Positions 18,096 to 26,507 of a stretch of 64,000 bases of DNA are shown piece after piece. Source of the DNA: Rhodoferax ferrireducens (GTDB taxonomy: Bacteria > Pseudomonadota > Gammaproteobacteria > Burkholderiales > Burkholderiaceae_C); NCBI RefSeq assembly GCF_003347515.1, contig NZ_QEII01000299.1, forward strand, positions 1 through 64,000, read 5' to 3'. A model generated the notes under the pieces. That model saw only the letters and a list, made by a program, of their open reading frames with translations. It was not told the origin of the DNA and made no database searches. Each line of letters starts with the position of its first letter. Positions within the stretch are counted from its first letter, which is position 1. The position numbers and the translations under genes are program-made.

Positions 18096-18995
18096 ATGAA
18101 CTCCATCGATATCCGCCTCCTGTCCGTGTTTGATGAAATCTACAAAACCCGCAGCGTCTCCGGCGCGGCGGAAGCGCTGGAACTGGGTCAGCCCGCGGCC
18201 AGTGTGGCGCTGTCCAAGCTGCGCCATCAGTTTGGCGACCCGCTGTTCGTGCGCACCTCCAGCGGCATGGAACCCACGCCGTTCGGCGAGGGCCTGGTGC
18301 GGCCGGTGCGCGCGGTGCTGGACGCGCTCGACGTGGTGCTGGGCCATCGCAATGACTTTGATCCGCTCTCCTCGGAGCGCATTTTTCGCATCTGCATGAC
18401 CGACATCAGCCAGCTGGTGCTGCTGCGCAAACTGTGGGAGAAGTTGCGCGTCGCCGCGCCTGGCATCCGTATCGAGATTTTTCCGCTGTCCAAGGACACG
18501 GCACGCCTGCTGGAGAGTGGCGAGGCCGATCTGGCGCTGGGACTGATGCCGCAGCTGGAAGCCGGCTTTTACCAGCAGCTGCTGTTCAACCAGAGCTTTG
18601 TCTGCATGTTGGGCGCGGACCATCCGCGCATCGGCGACCAGCTCAGCCTGCAGCAATTCGAGGCGGAGGATCATGTGGTGGTCAGCTCCTCCGGTTCAGC
18701 CCCCTTGATCGTCGACCGCGAGATTGCGCGCCTCGGCATCAAGCGCCGGATTGCGCTGCAGATTCCTAATTTTGTCGGCGCCGCCCTGGTGGTGGAACAC
18801 ACCGACCTCCTCATCACCATCCCCAAACGCCTGGGCGATGTGCTGCAAGGGCGCGGTGCCTTCCGCATCTTCCCGGTGCCCTTCCCGCTGCCGGAGTACG
18901 CGGTCAAACAGCACTGGCATGAGCGCTACCACCATGACCCGGGCTCGCGCTGGCTGCGCGGCGTGATTTCGGAGTTGCTGTCGGATCCGGCTTAA
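18096..18995 (+). CDS. LysR-family regulator of the gentisate operon
   Basis: 299 residues: N-terminal winged HTH (about 1-62, with SVSGAAEALELGQPAASVALSK split as SGAAEALELGQPAASVALS) and a C-terminal effector domain of the periplasmic-binding fold. Start MNSIDIRLLSVFDEIY matches the family; frames open 114 bases further upstream overlap the promoter region and are rejected. Divergent from nagI across 108 bp holding a matching LysR box. It probably activates the operon with 3-hydroxybenzoate or gentisate as ligand (inference). Confidence 0.88.
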   Translation: MNSIDIRLLSVFDEIYKTRSVSGAAEALELGQPAASVALSKLRHQFGDPLFVRTSSGMEPTPFGEGLVRPVRAVLDALDVVLGHRNDFDPLSSERIFRICMTDISQLVLLRKLWEKLRVAAPGIRIEIFPLSKDTARLLESGEADLALGLMPQLEAGFYQQLLFNQSFVCMLGADHPRIGDQLSLQQFEAEDHVVVSSSGSAPLIVDREIARLGIKRRIALQIPNFVGAALVVEHTDLLITIPKRLGDVLQGRGAFRIFPVPFPLPEYAVKQHWHERYHHDPGSRWLRGVISELLSDPA

Positions 18996-18999
18996 GCGC

Positions 19000-21006
19000 T
19001 TAGGGCGCCGGCGGCGGACCCATCAGCTTGGCCACAAACATACTGGGATGCTCCTGGCTGGCGTACAGGGTCAGGGCGCGCCGGGCGCGGGTCACCGCCA
19101 CGTAGAGCATGTTTTGTTCCTCGCCCATCTCCGACCTGGGCGCCGGGAACTCGCCGCTGTCCAGATAGGGAATGACGACGTGCTCAAACTCAAGCCCTTT
19201 CACGCTGGCCATGCTTGCGATCAGCACGCGGGCTGACTTCTTGCCCATGAGTTGGCGCTGTGACTGCTCGGCGACATTGAGGGATTGAAAGTACGCACTG
19301 GCGGTGTCGAACTCCGCTGCTGCCCGCTTCAGTCCGGCCAGATTGCCGATGGCGTCAAGGCGCCGCTGGCGCGACAGCAACCGCTCGTTGATCATGGAAT
19401 CCATCTGCAAGGCCTCCAGCAGCCGGCCCAACAGGTCCGGCCCGGACTGCTCTTTTGCCACTTTGACGGCGGCCTCAAGACGCCGCCGCATGCCGGCGTC
19501 AACGTTGCGCAGGATCTGATTCTCGAACATGTGAACCAGGAAATCAGGCGCGTGGGACAGGACGCCCAGGGCTTCATCCAGCAGGGCTTGCTGGGATTCA
19601 TCCTCGCGCCCCGTGACGGAAATTTGAGCGCCGGAGAAGTAGAAAATCGCCTGCATGACTTTTTTGCGCGTGGCTTCTTCCGCCACGCTGCTGAGGTCTT
19701 GCGCCGCGACCGCCAGCAGGCCGCGCACGAACAGCACTTCCGGGCGCATCAGGTAGCTGTCGAATCCGCTGGTGGTGTAGGAAATGCCCTCTGCCAGCAA
19801 GCCATTTTCAATTTCCACGGACTGGTAGGGGTGGCGCAGCAGAATGGCGTACTGGGCAGTTTTGGACTTGAGCTTGGGCTTCCAAAGGGCCGCCTCCTTG
19901 ACCACCAGAGGCGCACATTGACTGGCGTCGTGGTAGCGCACCCATTCAATTTTTGTCTCATGTTCGGCCATGGAGCTGTAGGGCTTGCCAGCGACCCGCT
20001 TGCCCAGGGCGGCCAGCGATTTGCCGAAGCGAAAGCTGTGGCTTAAGGGAAAGTGCGCCACAGGCCCGCCCGTGTGATTTTCCAGCTCGGTGCGCATGAA
20101 CCGGGCTTCGGCCCCGGCGGCCTCGTGGATCACCTGGTCCATGTCGCCCACGCCACAGAAAAAGCTGTTGGTTGTGGCAATCAGTTCCTTGAGAATTTCA
20201 AACATGGCCTGGTTCAAGTCATGCATCTCATCGACCAGGATGACCTTGGCCGACACCGGCCAACTCGGGCAGTCTCTCACCGACTCGCCGGCGAGCAGCA
20301 GGCGCGCCAGATCGTAGGTCGCGTCCTGGACACCGCGAAACTGCGGCTTGTCGCCGTTCCCCTGCCGGCGCACCCACTCATAGGCCAGAAAAATCCTGAG
20401 TTGGGTGTACTCGACACCGATGGATTCGGCGTAGTCGGGGCTGACCGGCTGCTCCTGGCGCTCCAGATCATCGCGCAGGGTGCCCTTGAGTCGGCTGTTA
20501 AGACGAAGAAACTCTTCCACCATGCTGTTGTCACCGAGGGTGGGCATGAGCAGCTCGGAGCGCCATTTTTCATGCGGACTCTCGGCCACACGCAGCACGG
20601 CTTGCCAGACGTAAGGGCTGAGCTGCTCGGCCTCTTCAAAGCAGGGAACGGCGCTGCCTTCGATGTCCCGCAGGATCGCCGCGCTGAACGACTCGAAGGT
20701 TTGAATGCGAAAGCGATGGGCAATAGTGAGTGGCACGCCAAGCGCGTGGAGTGCGGCCTTCAGCGCGGCGCACGCGGTATCGGTGTAGGTGAGCGCGAGC
20801 ACCTGCTCGGGATTCGTCCCACGGGCCCAGGCTTCCGCCATGCGCAAGGCGAGTGTTGTGGTCTTGGTCGCACCCGCATTGGCTTCGACCACGATGACCC
20901 GGGCTGCGGCGATCTGAATGGCGATCTGTTCACCCGTCGGGACGATCGTCGTGGGAATGAAATGCTGCGTCGCCTTGGAGATTTCTCCCCGGGTTGGATT
21001 ATTCAT
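19000..21006 (-). CDS. UvrD/Rep-like superfamily 1 helicase with divergent P-loop
   Basis: 668 residues. Motif I reads VEANAGATKTTTLALRMAE, so the glycine before the catalytic lysine is Thr (classic UvrD has GSGKT). Motif Ia/Ic-like VLALTYTDTACAALK follows, Walker B is VILVDEMHDLNQAMFE (DEMH in place of DEAQD), then the C-terminal half with ASVKGLEFEHVVIP and the motif VI region LYVAVTRARRALTLYAS. It probably unwinds DNA during repair or recombination in the cytoplasm. It is monocistronic, ends four bases from the convergent lysR gene, and has no nuclease partner (AddB, RecB) nearby. Family assignment is firm, specific role is not. Confidence 0.8.
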   Translation of the reverse strand: MNNPTRGEISKATQHFIPTTIVPTGEQIAIQIAAARVIVVEANAGATKTTTLALRMAEAWARGTNPEQVLALTYTDTACAALKAALHALGVPLTIAHRFRIQTFESFSAAILRDIEGSAVPCFEEAEQLSPYVWQAVLRVAESPHEKWRSELLMPTLGDNSMVEEFLRLNSRLKGTLRDDLERQEQPVSPDYAESIGVEYTQLRIFLAYEWVRRQGNGDKPQFRGVQDATYDLARLLLAGESVRDCPSWPVSAKVILVDEMHDLNQAMFEILKELIATTNSFFCGVGDMDQVIHEAAGAEARFMRTELENHTGGPVAHFPLSHSFRFGKSLAALGKRVAGKPYSSMAEHETKIEWVRYHDASQCAPLVVKEAALWKPKLKSKTAQYAILLRHPYQSVEIENGLLAEGISYTTSGFDSYLMRPEVLFVRGLLAVAAQDLSSVAEEATRKKVMQAIFYFSGAQISVTGREDESQQALLDEALGVLSHAPDFLVHMFENQILRNVDAGMRRRLEAAVKVAKEQSGPDLLGRLLEALQMDSMINERLLSRQRRLDAIGNLAGLKRAAAEFDTASAYFQSLNVAEQSQRQLMGKKSARVLIASMASVKGLEFEHVVIPYLDSGEFPAPRSEMGEEQNMLYVAVTRARRALTLYASQEHPSMFVAKLMGPPPAP

Positions 21007-21050
21007 GCTCGATGCTTGCCATCAGGCTCGGTGGCCTGATCCCGCCCGCT

Positions 21051-21857
21051 CTAGAAACCGTAGGACACCGCCACGATGCCGGTGGCGCTGTTGCGCTGGC
21101 GCGTCAGCGGACTGTCCTGGGCATCGCCTTGCAGACTGCTGAAGGACACGGCGGTCGTGATCGCCGTCCTGGGGTTGAGTTGATAGGTCAAGGACACGTT
21201 GGCCCGCACATCGCGCAGACCGGTGCCGGGGGTGTAGACGGCGTAGCCGCTGTTCAGGCTTTGCACCGCATCCACGCCGAAGTAAGACTGCTGGTACTCG
21301 GCATTGGCGAAGGTGGCGGCCGCGCCCAGGCCCAGGCGCCATTGCGGTGCCAGCTCCAAGGCATAGGCAGCGCCCAGATCCAGCAGCATGCCCCGGCTGT
21401 TATTGCCCGAGCCATAACGCAGCGAGGAGGTCAGCACCATCTGGCGATTGACGGCGTAGTTGAAGAAGCCACCAAACTCCAGCTTCGCATCGATATCCCC
21501 CATGCCCTTCAGTGCGCTGGAGCGGCTCTGGTCACGCCCCAGGTCGGCAGTCAGGCGCAGGCCGTAGTCCAGGTCCGGGCGCTTGGAGAAGTTGATGCCG
21601 ATGCCGTTGGTGGTGCCGGCAAACCAGCCATTCTTCCACTGGTAGTCCAGCAGCGGGAAAAGCAGGTTGCGGCGCTCGTCCGAGCCCTGGTATTGGCGGG
21701 TCGCAATCGCAGCCGCACCCACGGTGCCACCATCGCTGCCGGGCGCGGCGCCGTACAGACGCACGGCGTCGAAAGCCTGGGCGAATAGCAGAGGGGTGGC
21801 CAGGGTCAGGCCAGCGGCGAGCGACGCCATTTTGAGGGAACGAGGGGCAAGAAACAC
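21051..21857 (-). CDS. MipA/OmpV-family outer-membrane protein
   Basis: About 268 residues: signal peptide ending LLFAQA, then a beta-rich protein with the MipA/OmpV pattern (GAAAIATRQYQGSDERRNLL, repeated aromatic/Gly strands, C-terminal GIVAVSYGF ending in Phe as in outer-membrane barrels). I prefer the GTG start at 21857, which has GGAG six bases upstream; ATG at 21905 or 21830 are alternatives. The family was first described as a scaffold for murein-synthesis enzymes, but many members act as porin-like or antibiotic-response proteins; nothing here decides. It ends 44 bases upstream of the helicase start on the same strand. Confidence 0.8.
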   Translation of the reverse strand: MFLAPRSLKMASLAAGLTLATPLLFAQAFDAVRLYGAAPGSDGGTVGAAAIATRQYQGSDERRNLLFPLLDYQWKNGWFAGTTNGIGINFSKRPDLDYGLRLTADLGRDQSRSSALKGMGDIDAKLEFGGFFNYAVNRQMVLTSSLRYGSGNNSRGMLLDLGAAYALELAPQWRLGLGAAATFANAEYQQSYFGVDAVQSLNSGYAVYTPGTGLRDVRANVSLTYQLNPRTAITTAVSFSSLQGDAQDSPLTRQRNSATGIVAVSYGF

Positions 21858-21951
21858 GGGGAACTCCAGGGGTCTAAAAGATGGGGAAATCAAGGGGCAG
21901 ATCATGCCTCAATTAAGGCCTGTTCGGGCTCCGCAAAATTTACTATTAAAT

Positions 21952-21995
21952 GTATAGCTGCATGCGCAATAACTGCGGTGGCTGGAGGCCAATTT
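21952..21995 (+). repeat. Dispersed ATAGCT-type repeat, copy A
   Basis: About 44 bases of the form ATAGCTGCATGCGC ... GGCTGGAGGCCAATTT. The same layout recurs at 24014-24056, 28878-28920 and, inverted, at 40939-40980. It lies between the mipA gene and the broken SBP56 gene, about 45 bases from the SBP56 stop. Confidence 0.6.
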
Positions 21996-22042
21996 GGCAT
22001 ATATTTCGCACAAAACCCACCGGCTTTTCTCGCGGCTCCAGG

Positions 22043-22894
22043 TCAGAGCGCCAAGGCAATCCCGGCCGCGCCGGCGATGTACAGAAAGCGGTCGTCAAGC
22101 GAGAGGTCGATGTCGCTGATCAACGGCGGCACGGCGCCAAAACCTTTCAGCAGCGCGGGCAGTTTGGCTGCGTCGGCCGGCTCGGGCGAGATGGTGGCGG
22201 TCTTCTTGATGTTGAACTTGCCGTTTTCGCGGTACCAGGTCCAGATCAAGCCTTCCAGGTTGGTGGTGTCGACCACCACGCCGAGAAAACCGTATTCGCG
22301 CGTCGGGTCGTGCGCCGGACGAATCTCCAGCGGCATTTGATGGTTGGCGCCGAGGTCGATGGCCTGCACATGCTTGCGGTCGCGCAGGTCCCAGAAATGT
22401 ACCGAATGCCCGTATTTGTTGGCAAGCAGGTCTTCCGCCACGAGGCCGTTTTCGAACTGCGGCGGTAGGCCCCATTCGCTCGACACCATGTAGTCGCGCG
22501 GCAGGATCCACCAGAAGTCGTAGTGCAGCTTTTGCGGGCCGCGGTCGATCTCCCAGCGCCCGCGGATCTCGAAGGTCTCGCAGTCCATGATGAAGATGCC
22601 CGGCGGCCCTTGCGTGCCGTCCTTGGCGGCACCGCCCAGGGTGCTGATGTAAAGACCTTCAGGCCCGCAGTGCACGGTGTGCGGGCGCGAGTAGCCGGTC
22701 TTGCGCAACACCTCTTCCGGCTCGATGGTCTTGATGAGTTTGGGCGCGCGCGGATCCGGCTGGGTATCAACGATGTAGATGCGCGAGGAGCGAATGCCCG
22801 GAATGATCAGGTAGCGGCGCTGCAGAAAGGCGTGGCCCGACGTGGGCGAGAGTGCCGAGAGGTGAAAGGTGGGGTCCAGACGCAAAGTTTCCAT
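22043..22894 (-). pseudogene. Truncated SBP56 (selenium-binding protein/methanethiol oxidase) gene
   Basis: The 283-residue frame starts METLRLDPTFH, the family N-terminus, and is then recognisably SBP56: RRYLIIPGIRSSRIYIVD, GYSRPHTVHCGPEGLYIS, HYDFWWILPRDYMVSSEWG, VPPLISDIDLSLDDRFLY. Two parts are missing. About 50 residues between the N-terminus and RRYLI, including the conserved Cys segment, are replaced by a short stretch. The chain stops right after DDRFLYIAG, so roughly the last 130 of the usual 450-470 residues are lost. Intact members oxidise methanethiol, using copper. This copy should be inactive. An open frame upstream to 23221 is not family-like and is excluded. Confidence 0.75.
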
Positions 22895-23275
22895 TGCATG
22901 GTCGTTACTCCTCAAACTGTGGAGGGCACCGCTGTCGGCCGCGTGTTCCGTGCCGAGACGGCATAGATCTTGAAATATTAGCGTCGGGAGACTTGAAGCA
23001 AGGACATGGTGTGTGGAGTGGGCTGGGCTGAGGCAAGGAATCGCGGAGTCAACCGTGCTCCAGAAGTGGCGCCGTTGAAAGACTTTTAGCTGACTGCAAA
23101 TGTGTCGGGGAAATTTACAAACCAAAATTCTCGAATGTACTCGAGGCCAAGACACGCTTTGCAAGTCATTGATTTGAATAGAGAAATTATTAAAAGTTAC
23201 AACTTGGTACAAATGTTGCATTCGTATACACGCCGTGTTTAATTGACCTTCGTCAACCGGCCATCCAGGAACAAC
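22895..23275. other. Gene-free stretch between the SBP56 remnant and the PEP-CTERM gene
   Basis: 381 bases, noticeably more A+T-rich than the surroundings from about 23090. It should hold the promoter of the PEP-CTERM gene and any surviving promoter of the SBP56 remnant. I see no convincing -35/-10 pair, hairpin terminator or coding frame with family similarity. Confidence 0.4.
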
Positions 23276-23755
23276 ATGACTATAAAAAAATGTCTTCTGT
23301 CTGCCGCCATAGCGCTTGGGGTGAGCAGCATGGCGATCGCCAACCCCGTCTTGACCGATCTGACCCCGAATGACTACATCACAGTAGGCGCTCTGGATTG
23401 GGCTTGGGCGGCGCCCATCACTTCCGAGGTCTGGTTTGGCACCAACACCCTATATCAGGCTAGCCTGCATGAGGGCTGGCGAGAAGCCACGGACACTGAA
23501 TGGGCGGCCAAACCCTCGTTCACCGACTTCGGTGGCAAATGTGCTGCCCAGTACTGGAACTCGAGCTTCACACACTGCGATTTTGGGGACGGCCTTTCCC
23601 AGCACTGGCTTCCATCCTCAGCAGGGGCAAACTCGCTGGATCTTTGGTACGTGCGCAGCTTGGCCGTTTCCCAGGTCCCAGAGCCTGGAACGCTTGCCCT
23701 GCTAGGCATGGCACTGGCTGCTGCGGCCGTCGCGCGAAGGAAGAAGCAGCGCTAA
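23276..23755 (+). CDS. PEP-CTERM sorting-domain protein, small secreted
   Basis: 159 residues. Signal peptide of about 22 residues (MTIKKCLLSAAIALGVSSMA), a short mature part with two Cys (GGKCAAQYW, THCDFG), and a C-terminal tripartite sorting tag: VPEPGTLALL, a hydrophobic helix (GMALAAAAVA) and a basic end RRKKQR. Such tags are cut and processed by exosortase, usually in bacteria that make exopolysaccharide. AGGA stands five bases before the ATG at 23276. No exosortase or polysaccharide genes are in the window, so it depends on a system elsewhere. Mature-domain function unknown. Confidence 0.85.
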   Translation: MTIKKCLLSAAIALGVSSMAIANPVLTDLTPNDYITVGALDWAWAAPITSEVWFGTNTLYQASLHEGWREATDTEWAAKPSFTDFGGKCAAQYWNSSFTHCDFGDGLSQHWLPSSAGANSLDLWYVRSLAVSQVPEPGTLALLGMALAAAAVARRKKQR

Positions 23756-24013
23756 GCTCTTCGCCCCGTCTGCATGCAACGTGCTGGGGCGGCGGACTGC
23801 TTTCCAAGCTTCCGACAACACGGTTGGACCCATATTGATACGCCATGAACGCTCGACGAATGACGTCCTTCAGCTGTCGTCGGGCGACACGGCATGTGAG
23901 ATCGCAGTGCCGGATTGAAGCCGAATGCAAGTTTCCGTAACTGGTCAAGTTTGCGTCGGCGCCAACACCAACCGCGAGTGCCGCAATTGACAGCCATAAA
24001 ATAACTACAAAAT
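23756..24013. other. Non-coding stretch downstream of the PEP-CTERM gene
   Basis: Together with the repeat and spacer that follow, 361 bases lie between the PEP-CTERM stop and the livF remnant. Short open frames on both strands here lack ribosome sites and family motifs. No strong hairpin followed by a T-run was found, so the PEP-CTERM terminator is not obvious. Confidence 0.35.
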
Positions 24014-24056
24014 ATATAGCGTAATACACTTATTCCACGGGGGCTAGAGACCTAAA
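24014..24056 (+). repeat. Dispersed ATAGCT-type repeat, copy B
   Basis: Diverged copy: ATATAGCGTAATACACTT ... GGGGGCTAGAGACCTAAA. It stands about 60 bases left of the decayed livF 3' end, just as copy C stands about 27 bases left of the intact livF 3' end. This suggests the repeat and gene end were duplicated as one unit. Confidence 0.5.
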
Positions 24057-24116
24057 ACACCATTAAATTATGACGATTCACAGGGTCAACCACCACACGA
24101 GCGGATGGACTGCAAA

Positions 24117-24320
24117 TCAGACCCCGAGATACCCCGACAAGGCCGCGCTCTGCGCCACCTCGTCCGCCGTGCCTTGCAGCACCACTTGCCCCTTTTGCAG
24201 CACCAGCGCATGGTCCGAGTGCGCGAGCACCTTGCGGTAATCACGATCGACGATCAGCGCCGGGTGCGTCATCAGGGCGCGGCCGATGGACAGCATCTGC
24301 AGCTCGCCGCCGGAGAGTTG
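24117..24320 (-). pseudogene. Decayed duplicate of the 3' end of livF (copy 2), with internal deletion
   Basis: Bases 24120-24320 match the 3' end of the livF at 28947-29660 at roughly 90% by eye: QLSGGELQMLSIGRALMTHP, then DRDYRKVLAHSDHALVLQKG, to the same last residues SGYLGV and stop. The middle is missing: the Walker B region (LDEATEGLAP...) is skipped. In the intact gene the 10-mer ACGATCAGCG occurs at 29080-29089 and 29179-29188. Here it occurs once (24250-24259), so exactly 99 bp were lost between direct repeats, keeping frame. No 5' half, start or Walker A is present. The fragment is not functional as an ATPase. Confidence 0.85.
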
Positions 24321-24345
24321 ACCCTGCACGTGCAGTGGCGGTTTC

Positions 24346-25206
24346 TCACCAAGCCGTGACCGTAGTGCCGGGACACGCTTCATCTCCCGCAAGCATGGGT
24401 TGATTGCGTGAGCCCAGGGCAACTTTCGCAAGCCCTCTGTACTGGCGCGGGCTCAGACCCAAGCGCTCTTTGAGCACTGCGCCGAGATGGGATTGGTGGG
24501 CAAACCCACATGCGAAGGCAATGTCGGCAAGCGGCTCGTCTGAGGCGCGCAACGACCGGCGAGCCCGCTGCAACCGCCGCTCGGTGATGTAGGCGTGCGG
24601 CGTACTGCCGATGGCGTTCGAAAAGCTGCGCAAGAAACGCAACAGCGGCATCTCTGCGACACCAGCCAGATCCTCCAGGCTCAACGGCCCATCGATCGCA
24701 CCGTCAATGTAGTCCAGGACCCGCGCATGCGCCTTGCGATCCGCCGCGTAGCAACTGGGCGCGTGACCGGGCAGCGTGAGCCGAGACAAGCCTTGACCCA
24801 ACAGCAGCGCCGCGTGCTCCTCGATCAACCGGGCGTCGGGTTGTACGGCATGCAGCAGACGACGCAACGCCCAACCGAGTCGCACCGCTTGCCGATCTCC
24901 ATGAAAGACCGTGCGCGGCCCCGCACGAGGAGCATCCACTTGCAGGTCTGGCATGTCGGGCGCCACGCGCAAAGTCAGGTACTCACCGCCGGTGCATGAC
25001 TCCGAGAACATCTCCACGTCGGGGAGTGTGAAGGCCAGATCGCCAGGCCAGGCATCGAAGTCCTGGCGCGTATCGGAACCAATGGCATGCACCCCCCGTT
25101 GCCGCTCGAATGCCAGACCCAGCACATACCGATGCGACGCGTCGCGCACCGAGTACGGCGCCGACGGCAGCAATGCAACACTGGCCCAGCCAAAGTCGAT
25201 TTTCAT
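24346..25206 (-). CDS. AraC-family transcriptional regulator
   Basis: 286 residues with an N-terminal sensing domain (about 1-180) and a C-terminal double HTH (about 185-280). The latter includes PLSLEDLAGVAEMPLLRFLR and the second recognition helix region EPLADIAFACGFAHQSHLGA followed by GLSPRQYR, diagnostic of AraC/XylS. Start MKIDFGWASVALL at 25206 is chosen because the open frame further upstream overlaps the divergent gene's leader. It is transcribed away from the PLP enzyme and LysE-type exporter genes (91-bp gap), which it probably regulates. Its stop is 25 bases from the livF remnant. Confidence 0.88.
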   Translation of the reverse strand: MKIDFGWASVALLPSAPYSVRDASHRYVLGLAFERQRGVHAIGSDTRQDFDAWPGDLAFTLPDVEMFSESCTGGEYLTLRVAPDMPDLQVDAPRAGPRTVFHGDRQAVRLGWALRRLLHAVQPDARLIEEHAALLLGQGLSRLTLPGHAPSCYAADRKAHARVLDYIDGAIDGPLSLEDLAGVAEMPLLRFLRSFSNAIGSTPHAYITERRLQRARRSLRASDEPLADIAFACGFAHQSHLGAVLKERLGLSPRQYRGLAKVALGSRNQPMLAGDEACPGTTVTAW

Positions 25207-25297
25207 GGCGCGACGCCTTGTCTGAAATTTCCTGATAGATGCGATACGGGCATGTGGCGATGATAGGCGCATACCCACATAACACGGCCGCCAATCC

Positions 25298-26506
25298 ATG
25301 ACATCCACATCTGCACCGCTGGTTTGCCAGCGCGATTTCTTCTCCATCCCTGCCGACCATTGCTACCTGAACAGCGCCTTCATGGGACCCTTGCCCAAGC
25401 CGGTGGAGCAAGCGGGAGCGAGGGCACTGGTCGCACGGGCCTCGCCCATTGGAATGACAGCACAGGATTTTTTTGTGCCCGCCGAGCGAACGCGCAAGTT
25501 GTGCGCGCAGTTGGTGAACGCGGACCCGGAACGTGTTGCCTTCATCCCCACCGCGGCGTATGCCGCAGCCATCGTCGCCAAAAATTTGCATCCAAAGCCA
25601 GGCCAGAACATCGTCATGCTGGGTGACATGTTTCCGAGCAATGTTTATGCATGGCGCAACTGGCGGAGCAGCGGCGTCGAGATGCGCATGGTGCCGGCGC
25701 CCCAGGCACCCTGGTCGCCACCGGCGTTGCACACCAGCCGGGCAGCTTTGTGGAATGCGGCCGTGCTGGCGGCCATTGACAGCAACACCGCGCTCGTTGC
25801 CGTGGAGCCAGCGCACTGGACCGATGGAACGCTGTTTGACCTTGAGCGCATTGGCAAGCGCTGCCGCGAGGTGGGCGCCGCGTTCGTGGTGGACGCAACC
25901 CAAACCGTGGGCGCGATGCCATTCGATGTCCAGCAGGTGCAGCCCGACGCGTTGATGGTGCACAGCTACAAGGCTATGTTGTCGAACTATGGCCTCGGCT
26001 TCGCCGTGTTGGGTGCGCGATTCCTGGACGCCAGCCCGCTGGAGGAAAGCTGGTTGATGCGATCCGGCAGCGAGAATTTTGCGCGTCTGGTCGACTATGA
26101 AGACCTTTACGCGCCGGGCATGCGGCGCTTTGATACCAGTTTGCGTGCCAACCCCTCGTTGATTGGCATGCTGGAGGCCGCGTGCCACCTGCTGATCCAA
26201 TGGCAGCCGAAGCGCATCCGCGACTACTTGCTGGAGATTGCACGCAGGCCGGTGGATCGCTTGCGCGCGCTCGGGTTCGAGATCGCAGATGAAACCCAGC
26301 GCTGCGCAAACCTCTTCGGCGTGAGACTCCCCTCCACCCTGGATCCCGAAGCCTGCCGCCAGCATCTGGCGCGACAACAGATCCATGTGTCGGTACGCGG
26401 CAGCGCGGTGCGGGTTTCGCCACACGTCTACAACGACGAGGGCGACCTGATGAAACTGGCGGACGCATTGGAGCAGTTGGTGCGCGCCGATGGACGAGGG
26501 AAATAA
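25298..26506 (+). CDS. PLP-dependent class V aminotransferase-fold enzyme
   Basis: 402 residues of fold-type I, class V (cysteine desulfurase/isopenicillin-N-epimerase/kynureninase relatives). Visible features: substrate-entry segment YLNSAFMGPLPKPV, PLP-ring aspartate in FVVDATQTVGAMPFDV and Schiff-base lysine in MVHSYKAMLSNYG (Lys225). There is no desulfurase-type catalytic Cys loop near the C-terminus, so an epimerase, lyase or kynureninase-like reaction on an amino acid is more likely than desulfuration. Coupled to a LysE-type exporter whose start follows the stop directly, and divergent from an AraC regulator: an amino-acid modify-and-export module. Substrate unknown. Confidence 0.8.
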   Translation: MTSTSAPLVCQRDFFSIPADHCYLNSAFMGPLPKPVEQAGARALVARASPIGMTAQDFFVPAERTRKLCAQLVNADPERVAFIPTAAYAAAIVAKNLHPKPGQNIVMLGDMFPSNVYAWRNWRSSGVEMRMVPAPQAPWSPPALHTSRAALWNAAVLAAIDSNTALVAVEPAHWTDGTLFDLERIGKRCREVGAAFVVDATQTVGAMPFDVQQVQPDALMVHSYKAMLSNYGLGFAVLGARFLDASPLEESWLMRSGSENFARLVDYEDLYAPGMRRFDTSLRANPSLIGMLEAACHLLIQWQPKRIRDYLLEIARRPVDRLRALGFEIADETQRCANLFGVRLPSTLDPEACRQHLARQQIHVSVRGSAVRVSPHVYNDEGDLMKLADALEQLVRADGRGK

Positions 26507-26507
26507 C

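Noticed and set aside
22895..23221. Coding extension upstream of the SBP56 remnant
   Set aside because: Open frame by chance in A+T-richer sequence; residues before METLRLDPTFH show no similarity to the family and no ribosome site is present.
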